Shown here: one piece after another, positions 18,134 through 28,716 of the stretch
Layout: every line of letters begins with the position of its first letter
Numbering within the stretch: the stretch's first letter is position 1
DNA from: Anaerolineae bacterium
GTDB lineage: Bacteria > Chloroflexota > Anaerolineae > Aggregatilineales > Aggregatilineaceae
Assembly: GCA_018432315.1 (NCBI GenBank)
Contig: JAHDLB010000007.1
Span: forward strand, 93,934-157,933
Reading direction: 5' to 3'
Length of the DNA: 64,000 nucleotides
Notes under the pieces: model-generated
What the model was told of the DNA's origin: nothing
The model's database searches: none
What the model saw: only the letters and a program-made list of their open reading frames with translations
Program-made: the position numbers and the translations under genes

Positions 18134-20197
18134 TCATGAGGGCACAGACGCGCTGCCGGATGCCCGCAACACCGCGCGGGGAGGGATCGCCAGTTCCCTC
18201 TCCCCGGCGGAGGTGGTCAACGTCAGGCCGCGCGTCTCGGCGGCGGGGTTGTAGAGGAGGAAGCGCCGCTCCCCCGGAATCGGCCCAAGCTCCACGCAGG
18301 GCACGTCCAGGCTCAGGCACAGCACGTCGGGCTGGTCCACCGCGCCCAGCCCGTCGAACAGCAGCGCGCTCCAGAACACCTCCCCCGCGCCGTACAATTC
18401 CTTGCCCAGGTGCGCCATCGAGGCGGACTCGGCAGTCGCCAGGTCTTCGTAGGGGATGGACGGGCACGGCCCGCGCCGGAGATCGGCGGGCAGGAACGGG
18501 TCGAAGAACGCGACGTTGTGGCAGCGCTGCAGGTTCGCCACAGCCGCCATCAGCGGCGCGGGGCCGATCTCCGACCGGAGCAGCTCCGGCCACGCGATCA
18601 GCACTTCGACGTTTTCCTTGAAGGCCGGGTAGCACAACGAGGCGCACGCCTGGAACATCCCGCGCGGATCGTAGGATGGCACAGCCGGGTCGCGGCTCCA
18701 ATAGGCCATGCGCAGCGCCAGCCGGGTGAAGTCCGTGGCCACCCGCGCCCAACCGCCAGCCGGATCGATCCCCTGCCGGTGCAGGTAGGCCGCGCTGGCG
18801 GCGGCGAACGACAACTGCTGCGGCTCGTGGGTGAGCTGGTGCGGGGGGAGCCGGTGCAGCACGCGCAGCGCTCGAATGGCTTCATCCAGCCAGCCGCCGG
18901 CGCCGCCGTCCAACTGGTGGGCGATCACGCATCCGGCGGCGTACAACCCGCCCACGCCGGCGTTCAACAGGCTGGCGCGCGGCTCCCAGTCCGTCGCGTC
19001 GGCAAACAGTGGGAACAGGTAGCCAGTGTTGTGGGCCAACTGCCGCGCGCCGTGCAGCGCGTTCCGGAACATGGCGAGCAGCGCGCCGTCCCCGGTGAGA
19101 TACGCCACCCACGGCAGCTTGATCAGGGCGTTTTCCAGGAAGTACCACGTATCCATGAAACTGTCGCCGTCGCGCGGGGGGAAGCCGTTGGCGACGTAGT
19201 CCCACTGCGGGCGGTCGAACAGCGGCAGCGTGGCGAGCAGGCGCTCGGCCAGGGCATCGGCGCGCGGGTCCGGGTGGGCCTGCCGCCACAGCAGCAGCGG
19301 CCACAGCACGTCGAGCTGCGTCATCAGCTCGAAGCCGCGCGGCGTGTCGCGGCCCGCCGCGGAGCTTCCGCGCACGTACGCCCGCAGCCCGTCCCGCCCC
19401 TGGGCTGTCACCCAACAGGCATCGTGTCCCAGGTCGTCCAGCGTGCGCCCCGTCATGACTTGCCACGGAATCGCGTCCGGGTGCACGCTAGGCGCGGGAT
19501 CGAGCAGCGGCGCCAGCGCGTCGACCAGCGCCTGCTGCGCTTCCCAGGGCGACGGGATCGCCGCCCGGCGGCGCTGGGTGAGCCACCAGCGGAAGCGGTG
19601 ATCGCCCGGCTCCAACCGGAACAGCACGTCCGGCGCGTTGGGCAGCAGCCCGATCCCGTAGCGCCCCACCGGGCGATACGCGGTCACCTCGCGCACAGTG
19701 AAGTGGTAGAAGCGGCGCGGCGCCCACAGGAACGCGTCGCCGGGAAAATAGCAGATCGTCTCGGTGCCCGTCGCGTGATCGTACAGGTACCCGGCGGCGA
19801 GGTCGTTGCCGGGCAGGCCCCCCTGGTTGACGGTCGACGCGCGCAGCACGGTCTGCCGCCACGTGTGCGCCTGCCGCGCGTTCAGCTCGTCCAGCGCCGC
19901 GATCCACAGGATCATGGCGGGATTCAGGTCGAAAGGCTGCTCGACCTGCACGAGCGTATCCAGCCAGAAGCCGCCCGCTTCCGGGGATATGCGCGCTTGC
20001 CAGCGCCATCCCGGCCCCACTCCGGCCAGCGTGTCGGCCCCGGCCTCGGACGGTTCCAGGCTGTCGATCGGGCGGAAGCCCGCCGCCGCTGCGGGGGCCC
20101 ACTCCGCGCCGTGACGCACTTCGGTCACCAGCACCCATGTGTCGCCGCTGCCCCGCGTGATGCCCAGCCGCATCGAGCCGCTTTCGAGCCAGTCCAC
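18134..20197 (-). CDS. Alpha-toroid glycosidase-like protein of unknown family
   Basis: 687 residues, no signal peptide, GTG start 4 nt after the preceding stop. Residues 1-220 look like a beta-sandwich; about 230-580 look like an (alpha/alpha)6 toroid, with repeated helices and aromatic/acidic patches (GDSFMDTWYFLENALIKLPW, FADATDWEPRASLLNAGVGG). A C-terminal beta segment follows. I do not recognise a named glycoside hydrolase family. As last gene of the GH130 operon it probably acts on the same imported glycoside. The function is inferred only from shape and neighbours. Confidence 0.6.
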   Translation of the reverse strand: MDWLESGSMRLGITRGSGDTWVLVTEVRHGAEWAPAAAAGFRPIDSLEPSEAGADTLAGVGPGWRWQARISPEAGGFWLDTLVQVEQPFDLNPAMILWIAALDELNARQAHTWRQTVLRASTVNQGGLPGNDLAAGYLYDHATGTETICYFPGDAFLWAPRRFYHFTVREVTAYRPVGRYGIGLLPNAPDVLFRLEPGDHRFRWWLTQRRRAAIPSPWEAQQALVDALAPLLDPAPSVHPDAIPWQVMTGRTLDDLGHDACWVTAQGRDGLRAYVRGSSAAGRDTPRGFELMTQLDVLWPLLLWRQAHPDPRADALAERLLATLPLFDRPQWDYVANGFPPRDGDSFMDTWYFLENALIKLPWVAYLTGDGALLAMFRNALHGARQLAHNTGYLFPLFADATDWEPRASLLNAGVGGLYAAGCVIAHQLDGGAGGWLDEAIRALRVLHRLPPHQLTHEPQQLSFAAASAAYLHRQGIDPAGGWARVATDFTRLALRMAYWSRDPAVPSYDPRGMFQACASLCYPAFKENVEVLIAWPELLRSEIGPAPLMAAVANLQRCHNVAFFDPFLPADLRRGPCPSIPYEDLATAESASMAHLGKELYGAGEVFWSALLFDGLGAVDQPDVLCLSLDVPCVELGPIPGERRFLLYNPAAETRGLTLTTSAGERELAIPPRAVLRASGSASVPS

Positions 20198-20201
20198 CGC
20201 C

Positions 20202-21362
20202 TCAGCCTTCCCCGCGCGCCACCCGGCGCAGGTCGTCGAAAAACGGGGTGCTGCCCCCCCGCACGCACGCCGCCGCGTAGATCAGCATGGCGGCGGACCA
20301 CGTCTGCCAGTCCTCGCCGCGCGGCGTGCCGTCCGCCGCGAGCCACTCGTTGAACCCGAACGCGAGCCCGGGACGGCGCGCCGGGCGGGCGCTCTCGGCC
20401 AGCGCCGCCAGCTCGCGGCGGGCCTGTTCCATCCGCCCGGCAGCGACCAACGCCGCCACGTACCACCCGGCGATGAACGGCCACACCCCGCCGTTGTGAT
20501 AGTCGCCGGGCCGGTTGAACTGCTCGTAGCGCGGGCGCCAGTCCGGATCGTCGCGCTGAATCGCCGGGATCAGGCACGGCGGCAGGACCGCGCCCGATGC
20601 GGCGCATGCCTCCGCGACCCAGGCCAGGATCGCGCGCGCTTTCTCCAGCGTGGCAAGGCCGAACAGGATCGCCAGACTGTTGCCCAGCAGATCGAACCGG
20701 GCGCTGTAGTGGACCTTGTACGACCACAGGGCGTAATACGGTTGGTCCGGCAGGGCCAGCCCTTCGAGCACGTGCGCGGGCTTGCGCCCGTCCGCGATCA
20801 CCGGCAGATTGATCCGCTCGTGCAGCGCGCCGGCCTGCACATCCCGCCCGAACAGCCGCAGCGCCGCATAGACCAGCGTGTTGACGTACAGGCCGTATCC
20901 GGGCACCCACTGCTCGTCGCGCCAGTCGCTGGTCGGCTGCTGGGCGACCATCACCCGGTCGTCGGGACTCTGGTAGGCCAGCCACGCCAGGGCGCGACCG
21001 GCGGCCTCGTCCAGAAAGGTCGCTTCGCCGGTATGCGCCCGGTAGAGCGCCAGCCCGATCAGAAACAGCGGCGTGGTGTCGCTCGATCCCAGATCGCGCG
21101 GGTCATCGGCCAGCCCGGGGACCTGCCCGCGCGGCGACTGGTTGCGGGCGAGTTCTTCCAACACGCGGCGCAACGCGGCGATCAGGTCCGCGTCACCCGA
21201 CAGGAGAATCCCCGGCGCGGCGATCATCAGGTCGCGCGTGTACGGCTCGGGATAGCCCCAGCCCGCCGCCCGCGGAAGCGCGCCGTCCGGTCCCCCCGCG
21301 TTGTGACGGAGCACCGCCCGCGCCGCCTCGACAGCCTCCTCGACGTTCGAATCGGACATCAT
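20202..21362 (-). CDS. Alpha-toroid glycoside hydrolase, GH100/debranching-like
   Basis: 386 residues, no signal peptide. It has motifs seen in amylo-alpha-1,6-glucosidase and GH100 invertase-like proteins: YPEPYTRDLMIAAPGI, FNRPGDYHNGGVWPFIAGW, and FNEWLAADGTPRGEDWQTWS near the end. The acidic residues of RD, EW and EDWQ are candidate catalytic positions. It lies in an operon with GH130 and a Gfo/Idh/MocA oxidoreductase. It may trim an oligosaccharide in the cytoplasm. The family call is tentative. Confidence 0.65.
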   Translation of the reverse strand: MMSDSNVEEAVEAARAVLRHNAGGPDGALPRAAGWGYPEPYTRDLMIAAPGILLSGDADLIAALRRVLEELARNQSPRGQVPGLADDPRDLGSSDTTPLFLIGLALYRAHTGEATFLDEAAGRALAWLAYQSPDDRVMVAQQPTSDWRDEQWVPGYGLYVNTLVYAALRLFGRDVQAGALHERINLPVIADGRKPAHVLEGLALPDQPYYALWSYKVHYSARFDLLGNSLAILFGLATLEKARAILAWVAEACAASGAVLPPCLIPAIQRDDPDWRPRYEQFNRPGDYHNGGVWPFIAGWYVAALVAAGRMEQARRELAALAESARPARRPGLAFGFNEWLAADGTPRGEDWQTWSAAMLIYAAACVRGGSTPFFDDLRRVARGEG

Positions 21363-21372
21363 CCCCCGCCTG

Positions 21373-22497
21373 TCAGGCCATCACCGCGACCGTCTGGCCG
21401 GTCGCGCCGCTCTCGGTGGCGGCAAGCGCGACCGCCAGGCTCGCCAGTCCGTCCTCCGGCGTGACGACCAGCGGCGCGTCCCCCCGGATCGCCGCGACGA
21501 GAGTCCGCATCCCCGCCTGGATGGCGCGCCGGTAATCCCCCTGGCGGTCGGGCGCCTCGATTCGCGCTTCCACGCGCGCGGCGAGCGTCTCGGTCGCGCC
21601 CCCATGCGCGACGACGGCGCGCTCGCCCTCGTACCGCGCCAGCACGCGGAGATCGCCGCCCAGCATCTCGCCGAGCGCGGCCAGCCCGCCCGCATCGACC
21701 AGCCCCGACAGCGCCAGTTCGGTGGGAATCCAGCCGGACAGCGTGAGGTGACCGCGCGCGCACGCGACGCGAATCGTGGTCTGCTCGATGAAACCGATCC
21801 GGTTGAAGCTGTGATAGAACGTCGCCAGGACGCTATCCCCATAGCGGACGGTCGCGCTCACCCGGTCCGCGCGGCCATCATCCCGCGCCTGGACCGTGCC
21901 GCTGGCAGCGTCCGGCCCGCGGCCTGCCAGTTGGTTGCACGCGTCGAAGAAGTGAACGCCGTGCTCCACGTGAATCCCACCGCTCTGCGCCGGGTCCCAA
22001 AACCAGTGATCGGGCAGCAACGTGTCGTCCGTGGCGAAGTTCTCCAGCGAAAAATACTGCAGCGGGCCGAACGCGCCGCTCCGGACGATCTGCGCGGTGA
22101 GTTGGTGCAGGGGATGGAAGCGCAGCACGTAATCGACCGTAAGCTGGACTCCCGCCTCGCGCGCCGCCCCGATGACCCGCCGCGCATCGTCGAGCGACGT
22201 GGCGAGCGGCTTCTCGACGAACAAGTGCTTGCCCGCCCGCGCTGCGCCCAGCGCCATCGACGCGTGCAGGTGGGGCGGCGTGTTGATCGCCACGATGTCC
22301 ACGCCGGGATCGGCCAGCAGGTCCTCGAAACGCGTGTAGACGCGCGCGCCGAACGCTGCCGCCATCCGGGCGCGGGCCGGGTCCACATCGGCGGCAGCGG
22401 CGACGGCGCACTCCGGCATCTCGGCGAACGCGTCCAGGCAGAAGCGCCCGAAACCGCCCACCCCGGCCAGCCCGATCCCCATTCTGTGCTCAGCCAT
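21373..22497 (-). CDS. Gfo/Idh/MocA-family oxidoreductase
   Basis: 374 residues. N-terminal Rossmann fold (GIGLAGVGGFG), the family hallmark FVEKPLA with Glu95-Lys96-Pro97, and the substrate-side helix GGIHVEHGVHFFD with the conserved histidines. Members oxidise or reduce sugars, often as redox steps in glycoside cleavage or epimerisation. It sits 12 nt after the GH130 gene. Confidence 0.9.
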   Translation of the reverse strand: MAEHRMGIGLAGVGGFGRFCLDAFAEMPECAVAAAADVDPARARMAAAFGARVYTRFEDLLADPGVDIVAINTPPHLHASMALGAARAGKHLFVEKPLATSLDDARRVIGAAREAGVQLTVDYVLRFHPLHQLTAQIVRSGAFGPLQYFSLENFATDDTLLPDHWFWDPAQSGGIHVEHGVHFFDACNQLAGRGPDAASGTVQARDDGRADRVSATVRYGDSVLATFYHSFNRIGFIEQTTIRVACARGHLTLSGWIPTELALSGLVDAGGLAALGEMLGGDLRVLARYEGERAVVAHGGATETLAARVEARIEAPDRQGDYRRAIQAGMRTLVAAIRGDAPLVVTPEDGLASLAVALAATESGATGQTVAVMA

Positions 22498-22509
22498 GCC
22501 ACCCCCTGG

Positions 22510-23388
22510 TTATGTCTTGGCGAAGGCGCGAACCTCCGCCTTGCTGACCGACGCGACCGCCATGACGTGATCGCCGCCGCCGTAGTAAATGTGATAGGCG
22601 TCCTCGGTTTCGATGCCGCCGCAGGTGAACACGACGTTGGGCACGTCGCCCCACTGCTCGAACGGCCCCAGCGGGCAGAGGACCGGCTCGTCCTGGCGCT
22701 TGAGAATCCGCGCCGGGTCGTCCAGGTCGTGCAGCGCCACGCCCAGGCAGTAGACGCGGTCTTCGTTGTAGCCGTGATAGATGTTGAGCCAGCCCCACGG
22801 CGTCTTGAAGACCGGCCCGCCCGCGCCGATGCGCACGCTGTCCCACTGGCCGGGCCGCGGTTGCATGATGCTCTGGTGATCGGTCCAGTGCAGCAGGTCG
22901 TCCGAATAGGCCAGCCAGATGTCCGGCGGGCGGCGGTGGAACATGGCGTAGCGACCGCCAATCTTCTCCGGGAACAGGACCGCATCCTTGTTGTCTTCGT
23001 CCGGCAGCACGACGCCCAGCCGCTCCCACGCGATCAGGTTCGTGCTGCGCGCCAGCGCGACGCGCGTCCCCTGCGGCGAGTACGCGGTGTAGAGCATGTA
23101 AAACACGCCGTCCAGCTCGGTGACGCGCGGGTCCTCCACGCCAAAGGATTCAACCTCGTTCGCCGGAGCCACCACCGGCTCGGCCAGGCGGTTGAAGTGA
23201 TACCCGTCGGCGCTGACCGCGCACCCGATCCGCGAGATGCGGTCCAGGCCTTGGGCGCGGTAGAGCATGTAGATCAGGCCATTGTGGCGCGCCATCGCCG
23301 CGTTGAAGACGTTATCCGTCTCCCAGGCATTCAGCGGAGACGGGACCAGCAGCGGGTTTCCCGGATAGCGCGTCAGTGTCAAGCTCAT
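22510..23388 (-). CDS. GH130 family beta-mannoside phosphorylase/hydrolase
   Basis: 292 residues, a five-bladed beta-propeller of the usual size. YPGNPLLVPSP at the start, AMARHNGLIYMLYRAQ, and FGVEDPRVT with Asp86 as the expected general acid. FPEKIGGRYAMFHRRPPDIW and YHGYNED are the regions where phosphorolytic members bind phosphate. The family cleaves beta-mannosides such as mannosyl-glucose or mannosyl-GlcNAc. No signal peptide, so it acts inside after import. The subfamily, and whether it uses phosphate or water, cannot be settled by eye. Confidence 0.9.
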   Translation of the reverse strand: MSLTLTRYPGNPLLVPSPLNAWETDNVFNAAMARHNGLIYMLYRAQGLDRISRIGCAVSADGYHFNRLAEPVVAPANEVESFGVEDPRVTELDGVFYMLYTAYSPQGTRVALARSTNLIAWERLGVVLPDEDNKDAVLFPEKIGGRYAMFHRRPPDIWLAYSDDLLHWTDHQSIMQPRPGQWDSVRIGAGGPVFKTPWGWLNIYHGYNEDRVYCLGVALHDLDDPARILKRQDEPVLCPLGPFEQWGDVPNVVFTCGGIETEDAYHIYYGGGDHVMAVASVSKAEVRAFAKT

Positions 23389-23412
23389 CGTTCCTCTCTC
23401 CTTGTTACGATG

Positions 23413-24036
23413 TCATACAACCATGTCGGGCAGTTTGCCATATTTAGTCAGGCGTTCGGTCACGGCCCGGCTGCCCAGCAGCGCGACAAAACTGGTCAGA
23501 AAAACCGCGAGCGGCAGGATGGTCAACAGGCTGAGCACCAGCGCCAGCGCGGCCGTGCCCAACAGGACGAAATCGTAGACCGGATTCGCCAGCGCCAGAA
23601 AGAGCGCGTTCTTCAGCGCGAGCCGCAGGTGCGCCACCGGCTGCACGACCAGAAACGGCCAGGTGTAGAACTGCACGGCGATCCACAACAACCCGGCGCA
23701 CACGAACATCACCTGGATGAACACGCCCACGGCGCCCGCCGTCCTGCCGTAAAAGTCGATCCCCACCACGAGGATCGCGGCCACGACCGCGTTCGCCAGC
23801 GCCCAGCGATAGCTCACCCAGGCGTAGCGCTGCATCCCCAGCCACAGATCGCTGAAGTGCGCGCCCTTGCCCCGCGCGAGGCTGTGGGTCACCACGTACA
23901 GGCCGGCGGTCGCGGGCGGCAGCAGGATCACCGTCATGCCCAGCAGGAACCACACAAAGTTCATCGTCGCCAGCCCGACCAGGCCGTTATACCAGTCACG
24001 GACGGTTTCCCACACGACATCCAACGCGGCGCGCAT
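23413..24036 (-). CDS. DUF624 (YesL-like) membrane protein
   Basis: 207 residues with about five membrane segments (MNFVWFLLGMTVILLPPATA, ANAVVAAILVVGIDFYG and others). The LLPPATAGLYVVTHSLARGK pattern matches DUF624 proteins, which commonly sit beside CUT1 sugar importers in polysaccharide loci. Its start overlaps the preceding stop by 1 nt (TGATG). The role is not established. Confidence 0.8.
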   Translation of the reverse strand: MRAALDVVWETVRDWYNGLVGLATMNFVWFLLGMTVILLPPATAGLYVVTHSLARGKGAHFSDLWLGMQRYAWVSYRWALANAVVAAILVVGIDFYGRTAGAVGVFIQVMFVCAGLLWIAVQFYTWPFLVVQPVAHLRLALKNALFLALANPVYDFVLLGTAALALVLSLLTILPLAVFLTSFVALLGSRAVTERLTKYGKLPDMVV

Positions 24037-26534
24037 CACGGCTCCTCGGCCACGATCACGTCGCCGGTGCGCGTGTCGTAGGTGAGCGTCAGCCGCGCGC
24101 CGTCCGGCCCGGCAAACACGCGCTGCGCGACGACCGGCTGGATCAGGAAGCCATCGACGTCCACGCGGCGCAGCGGCTCCGACCCGGCATAGGTCACGTG
24201 CAGGACATGGTCGCCCTCGGCCAGCGCCACCGGCCCATCGCCCACCCGATCGAGCCACAGGTAGCGGCGATCCGGGGCCGTGTTGGCGGGCACGACCATC
24301 TGATCGCCGCCGTCCAGCGACACGCCCACCGCCAGCGCGCGATCGCCCGCCGCCAGCACTTCCTCCGCGCCGCCCAGCGCGTCCAGGTCGCTGAGATCGT
24401 TCACCAGGATCAGCGTCGCCAAGTTCGACGCGGTATCGGGATCGGCGCCGGTCAGGTCGAGGAACGAGTCGCCGCCGATGCCGCGCCCCACCTCCACACC
24501 CAGCTCCTGCCCCGCCGCGATGGTCCGCACGCGCAGCGATCGAAACGGCAGCCGCGCCTCGTAGACGTAGCCACCGCCGCCCTCGAACGCCTGCCACGCC
24601 AGCTCCGCACCCGGGAACCACGTCGAGGCGACCCAGTCCCACACCTGGGGGCCGCGCGGCGTCTGGGCCAGCGTCACCTTGGCGCTCACGCGCTGGCCGC
24701 GCCCGCCCGCATCGACATAGACCCACAGCGCGTCATAGCTCCACACCGACGGGCCGATCTCCGGCTGCTCGAACACCGGATCGCGCACCGACGCGGCCAG
24801 GTAGAGATTGTCGTCGTCCCACATGAACCGGACGTCGAAGCTGTCCACCTCCGGGCCGCGCCACAGCGCCGCGCCGCGCAGGAACTGGCGCTGCGTATTG
24901 GCCGAGAAGACCGGCACGTCCGCCCATTCGTCGAGCACGCCGTCGATGGCCGGGGCCGCCGGGGCGCGCGTGGCGACCAGCGTCGTCTCCTCGCTGGCGA
25001 TGGCCTGCCGCTGGTGGGCGATGTACAGCCAATAGTCGCCCGCCTCCGGCACGCTGAACGGGATCTCCAGCACGTCGCCCGCGCCCAGGCTGTAGTACTG
25101 GCCGAAGCTGAAGTACGCCTCGCCGGTCCAATCGCGCTCGCGGAAGTCCGGCTTGCCCGCGACCGGTGTGCCCGATTCGGCCTCGACGCGGACGTAGGGC
25201 CGGGCGGCGGCTTCCTGATAGTCGAGATAGCGGGCGGCGACCGGGTCCTCGTGGACCACCAGCAGGGCCAGCAGCGCCTCGATGGTGGATTCCGCGCCCG
25301 CGTTGCGGTTGATGCGCCACTCGACCGGCCCATCGACGCCGTCGAAGCAGCGCCCGGTTTCGGGATCGTAGACCGGCACGCCCGCCATGTTGTTCCCGAA
25401 GAACCACGAGGCCGCCAGCCCGGCGTAGCGCGCGTATTTCTCCTGGCCTGTCGCGCGGTAGAGGGCCATGTAGCCCTGCACCAGCATATCGGTCCCATAC
25501 GCGATCTGCCCCAGGCGGCGCGGCAGGATGCCGATCTCGCGGATGCGCTCGAACGCAAGCTGGCGCAGCATGAAGGTTTCCGCCTCGTAGGCCGCCGAGT
25601 CGATCCAGTCCCCCCGGTTCAGCGCCGCGCCCGCCTCGGCCAGCGCGTGGACCATGTGGCTGCCCCAGGCGTGCCAGTAGCCGGGCGCGTTGGTCGTGAC
25701 CGGGTGCATCCCGAACGGATAGGTGGCGCTGTCGCCCAGCACGTACTCGCTGATCCCGCTGGCGACGTGTTCGATCAGCGCCTCCGTCGTGGCGTTCGGA
25801 TTGGCGCGGTAGTAGCCGGTGAGGGCCAGCAGCATCACCGCGGAGACGTCCGCCGCGCCGCCCGGAATCCACGCCGGGATCGAGAAGCCGTGCAACTGGC
25901 TGTACACGCCGCGATTGTGCAGCACGTCCCCGGCCAGCGCGCGCTCGGTGCGCTGGTAGGCAGCCTGCAAGTCGGCGGCGTAGGCCGGATCGACTCCCGC
26001 GAAGACGCGGGCGCCCTCGGCCAGCGCCCACAGGCCGCGCATCGCCCACCAGCCGGTGAGCGTCTTGTAGCTGGTGATCCCCTCCGTGTTGATCGTCCCT
26101 TCGGCATCGAACACGAAGTTATAGAACCAGCCATCCTCCGCCTGCATGTAGCGCGCGAAGTCCAGGCACAGGCGCGCCTGGTCCAGCGCCCGCGCGTCGC
26201 CGGTTTGCTCGTAGTAAGCCAGGTACACCAGCCCGGCGCGTGCCACGTCGTCCACCGCGGCGATGCCCTCCCCCGCCGCATCGACCCACGCGTACTCCGG
26301 ATACTCGGAGTAGATGTGCACGATCGCCACGTCCCGATCGCCAAACGTGACCGGCTCGGTGAGGAACAGCAGGTGTTCGAGGTTCACGAGACCGTGACGC
26401 ATCGGGCCATCCTGCCCGCGAACGGCGGGCACGCCCAGGGGCGCGATCGCCGCCGCGACGATGCCCAGCGCGATCAGCAGCGCGCACGGCGCGCGCAGCC
26501 CCGCACGAAACCCCGGCAGTCGAACGTGCGCCAT
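24036..26534 (-). CDS. Secreted alpha-toroid protein with CBM9-like and split CBM6/35-like domains
   Basis: 832 residues. Signal peptide 1-40 (ALLIALGIVAAAIAPLGVPA). Residues about 60-440 form an all-helical toroid like GH88/GH105-type or other (alpha/alpha)6 enzymes (VHIYSEYPEYAWVDAAGEGI, SYKTLTGWWAMRGLWALAEG). From 447 a CBM6/35-like sandwich begins (YVRVEAESGTPV...FSFGQYY). At about 526 this is interrupted by a CBM9-like domain (PAIDGVLDEWADVPVF...FMWDDDNLYLAASVRDPVF). The first sandwich seems to resume after about 710 (LAEGDHVLHVTYAG...VDVDGFLI). It probably captures or cleaves extracellular glycan feeding importer D. I take the ATG at 26534, 5 nt after the permease stop; longer frames run through the permease gene. 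Confidence 0.8.
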   Translation of the reverse strand: MAHVRLPGFRAGLRAPCALLIALGIVAAAIAPLGVPAVRGQDGPMRHGLVNLEHLLFLTEPVTFGDRDVAIVHIYSEYPEYAWVDAAGEGIAAVDDVARAGLVYLAYYEQTGDARALDQARLCLDFARYMQAEDGWFYNFVFDAEGTINTEGITSYKTLTGWWAMRGLWALAEGARVFAGVDPAYAADLQAAYQRTERALAGDVLHNRGVYSQLHGFSIPAWIPGGAADVSAVMLLALTGYYRANPNATTEALIEHVASGISEYVLGDSATYPFGMHPVTTNAPGYWHAWGSHMVHALAEAGAALNRGDWIDSAAYEAETFMLRQLAFERIREIGILPRRLGQIAYGTDMLVQGYMALYRATGQEKYARYAGLAASWFFGNNMAGVPVYDPETGRCFDGVDGPVEWRINRNAGAESTIEALLALLVVHEDPVAARYLDYQEAAARPYVRVEAESGTPVAGKPDFRERDWTGEAYFSFGQYYSLGAGDVLEIPFSVPEAGDYWLYIAHQRQAIASEETTLVATRAPAAPAIDGVLDEWADVPVFSANTQRQFLRGAALWRGPEVDSFDVRFMWDDDNLYLAASVRDPVFEQPEIGPSVWSYDALWVYVDAGGRGQRVSAKVTLAQTPRGPQVWDWVASTWFPGAELAWQAFEGGGGYVYEARLPFRSLRVRTIAAGQELGVEVGRGIGGDSFLDLTGADPDTASNLATLILVNDLSDLDALGGAEEVLAAGDRALAVGVSLDGGDQMVVPANTAPDRRYLWLDRVGDGPVALAEGDHVLHVTYAGSEPLRRVDVDGFLIQPVVAQRVFAGPDGARLTLTYDTRTGDVIVAEEP

Positions 26535-26539
26535 CGCCC

Positions 26540-27459
<920 letters not shown>

Positions 27460-27463
<4 letters not shown>

Positions 27464-28632
27464 GCGCCTCCCGCTTCTTTCTCGCGCGCGCCTTCGTAGA
27501 ACACCCAGGCCGCCGAGGACCGGAACACCAGCAGCGTGATCGCAATGATAAAGACGGCATACAGCCAGCCAACCGCCGACGCGTATCCCATCCGGCCAAA
27601 GTTGAAGGCTTCGTTGTATAAGAACCAGTTCACGAACCAGCCATCTTCGCGCTCGGTTGGAATGAACGCCTGCTCGGTGAACAGTTGCAGCGCCCCAATT
27701 ACCCCCATGATCAGCACGTAGAACAACGTCGGGCTGAGCATCGGGATCGTGACGTGCCGGAATTTGACCCAGTTCCCCGCGCCATCGATCGACGCGGCCT
27801 CGTACAGGTCCGGCGGGATGTTCTTGAGCCCCGCCAGCAGGATCACCGTGTTCGCGCCGAAGATGCCCCACATGCTCATGATCACGAACGACGGCAGCAC
27901 GAGGTTCTTGTCGGTGAACCAGCCGAGCGGCTCGGAATTGGTCAGGTCGTAGATGGGACCCAGCGCCCAGTTGATCAGGCCGCGGTTGGGCGCAAACAGC
28001 CAGAACCACAGCAGCGCCACCGCCGCCGCCGGAAGCACCGCCGGCAGGTAATACAGCGTGCGCCAGTAGCCCACCCCTTTCACATTCTGGTTGAGCAGCA
28101 GCGCGACCCCCAGCGCGCCGGCCATCCCCAGCGGAATCGACAGGACCGCGTAACGCAGCGTCAGCCAGATGGCTCGCCACAGATAGATATCCGTGGCGGC
28201 AATAACGTAGCGCGTGTCGCCGATCACGACGCTGTCCAGCTCGCGGTAGCGCACGATGTCCGGCCCTTCGGCCTGCAACTGGCCGAGCTTGGCGATCGAC
28301 ACGCGCTCATCCTTGTCGAATTCCACGATCTTGAAGGACAGCGCGCGCTTGTAGTTGAAGAGCGGGTCCTTGAGCGACCTGGGCTCGTCCCACAAAATGT
28401 TGTATTCGGTGAACCCCAAATAAAACGACAGCAGAATCGGGAAGGCGGTCAGCAGGATGCGGCCAACCAGCCAGGGCGTGATCAGCGCGAAGCCGGTCGC
28501 CGCCTCCCGTTTGACCCCCAGTTTGCGCAAGCCTTGATAAGTCAGGTAGATCAGCAGGGCCAGCACGATGGCCGTGCCTATGTAGCGCAGGAAGGTTGGG
28601 TAGTACGAATTAAAGGCTCCAGGATCGCCCAT
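27460..28632 (-). CDS. Sugar ABC transporter permease with enlarged external loop (importer D)
   Basis: 390 residues, about 80-100 longer than the other MalF-type permeases here. The extra length is an additional N-terminal membrane helix ([17 protein letters not shown]) and a charged loop of about 70 residues after the next helix pair (residues about 90-160, [18 protein letters not shown] and onward), presumably extracellular. EAA loop: [21 protein letters not shown] large loop is also known in enterobacterial MalF, where it contacts the binding protein. Confidence 0.87.
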
Positions 28633-28658
28633 CGCCGGGCCTCCTTCATGCTAGACGG

Positions 28659-28685
28659 GCAGGAGCGGAACGGTTCCGCTCCTGC
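28659..28685 (-). promoter_or_regulatory. Intercistronic hairpin, importer D
   Basis: An uninterrupted inverted repeat of 13 bp (GCAGGAGCGGAAC with GTTCCGCTCCTGC) around one central base, so the real loop opens a few pairs. It lies between the binding-protein stop and the permease start, with no T tract. The placement matches importers A, B and F. Confidence 0.75.
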
Positions 28686-28716
28686 CTGCCGGGCTCGTCC
28701 TGTCCACTGGGCCGGC

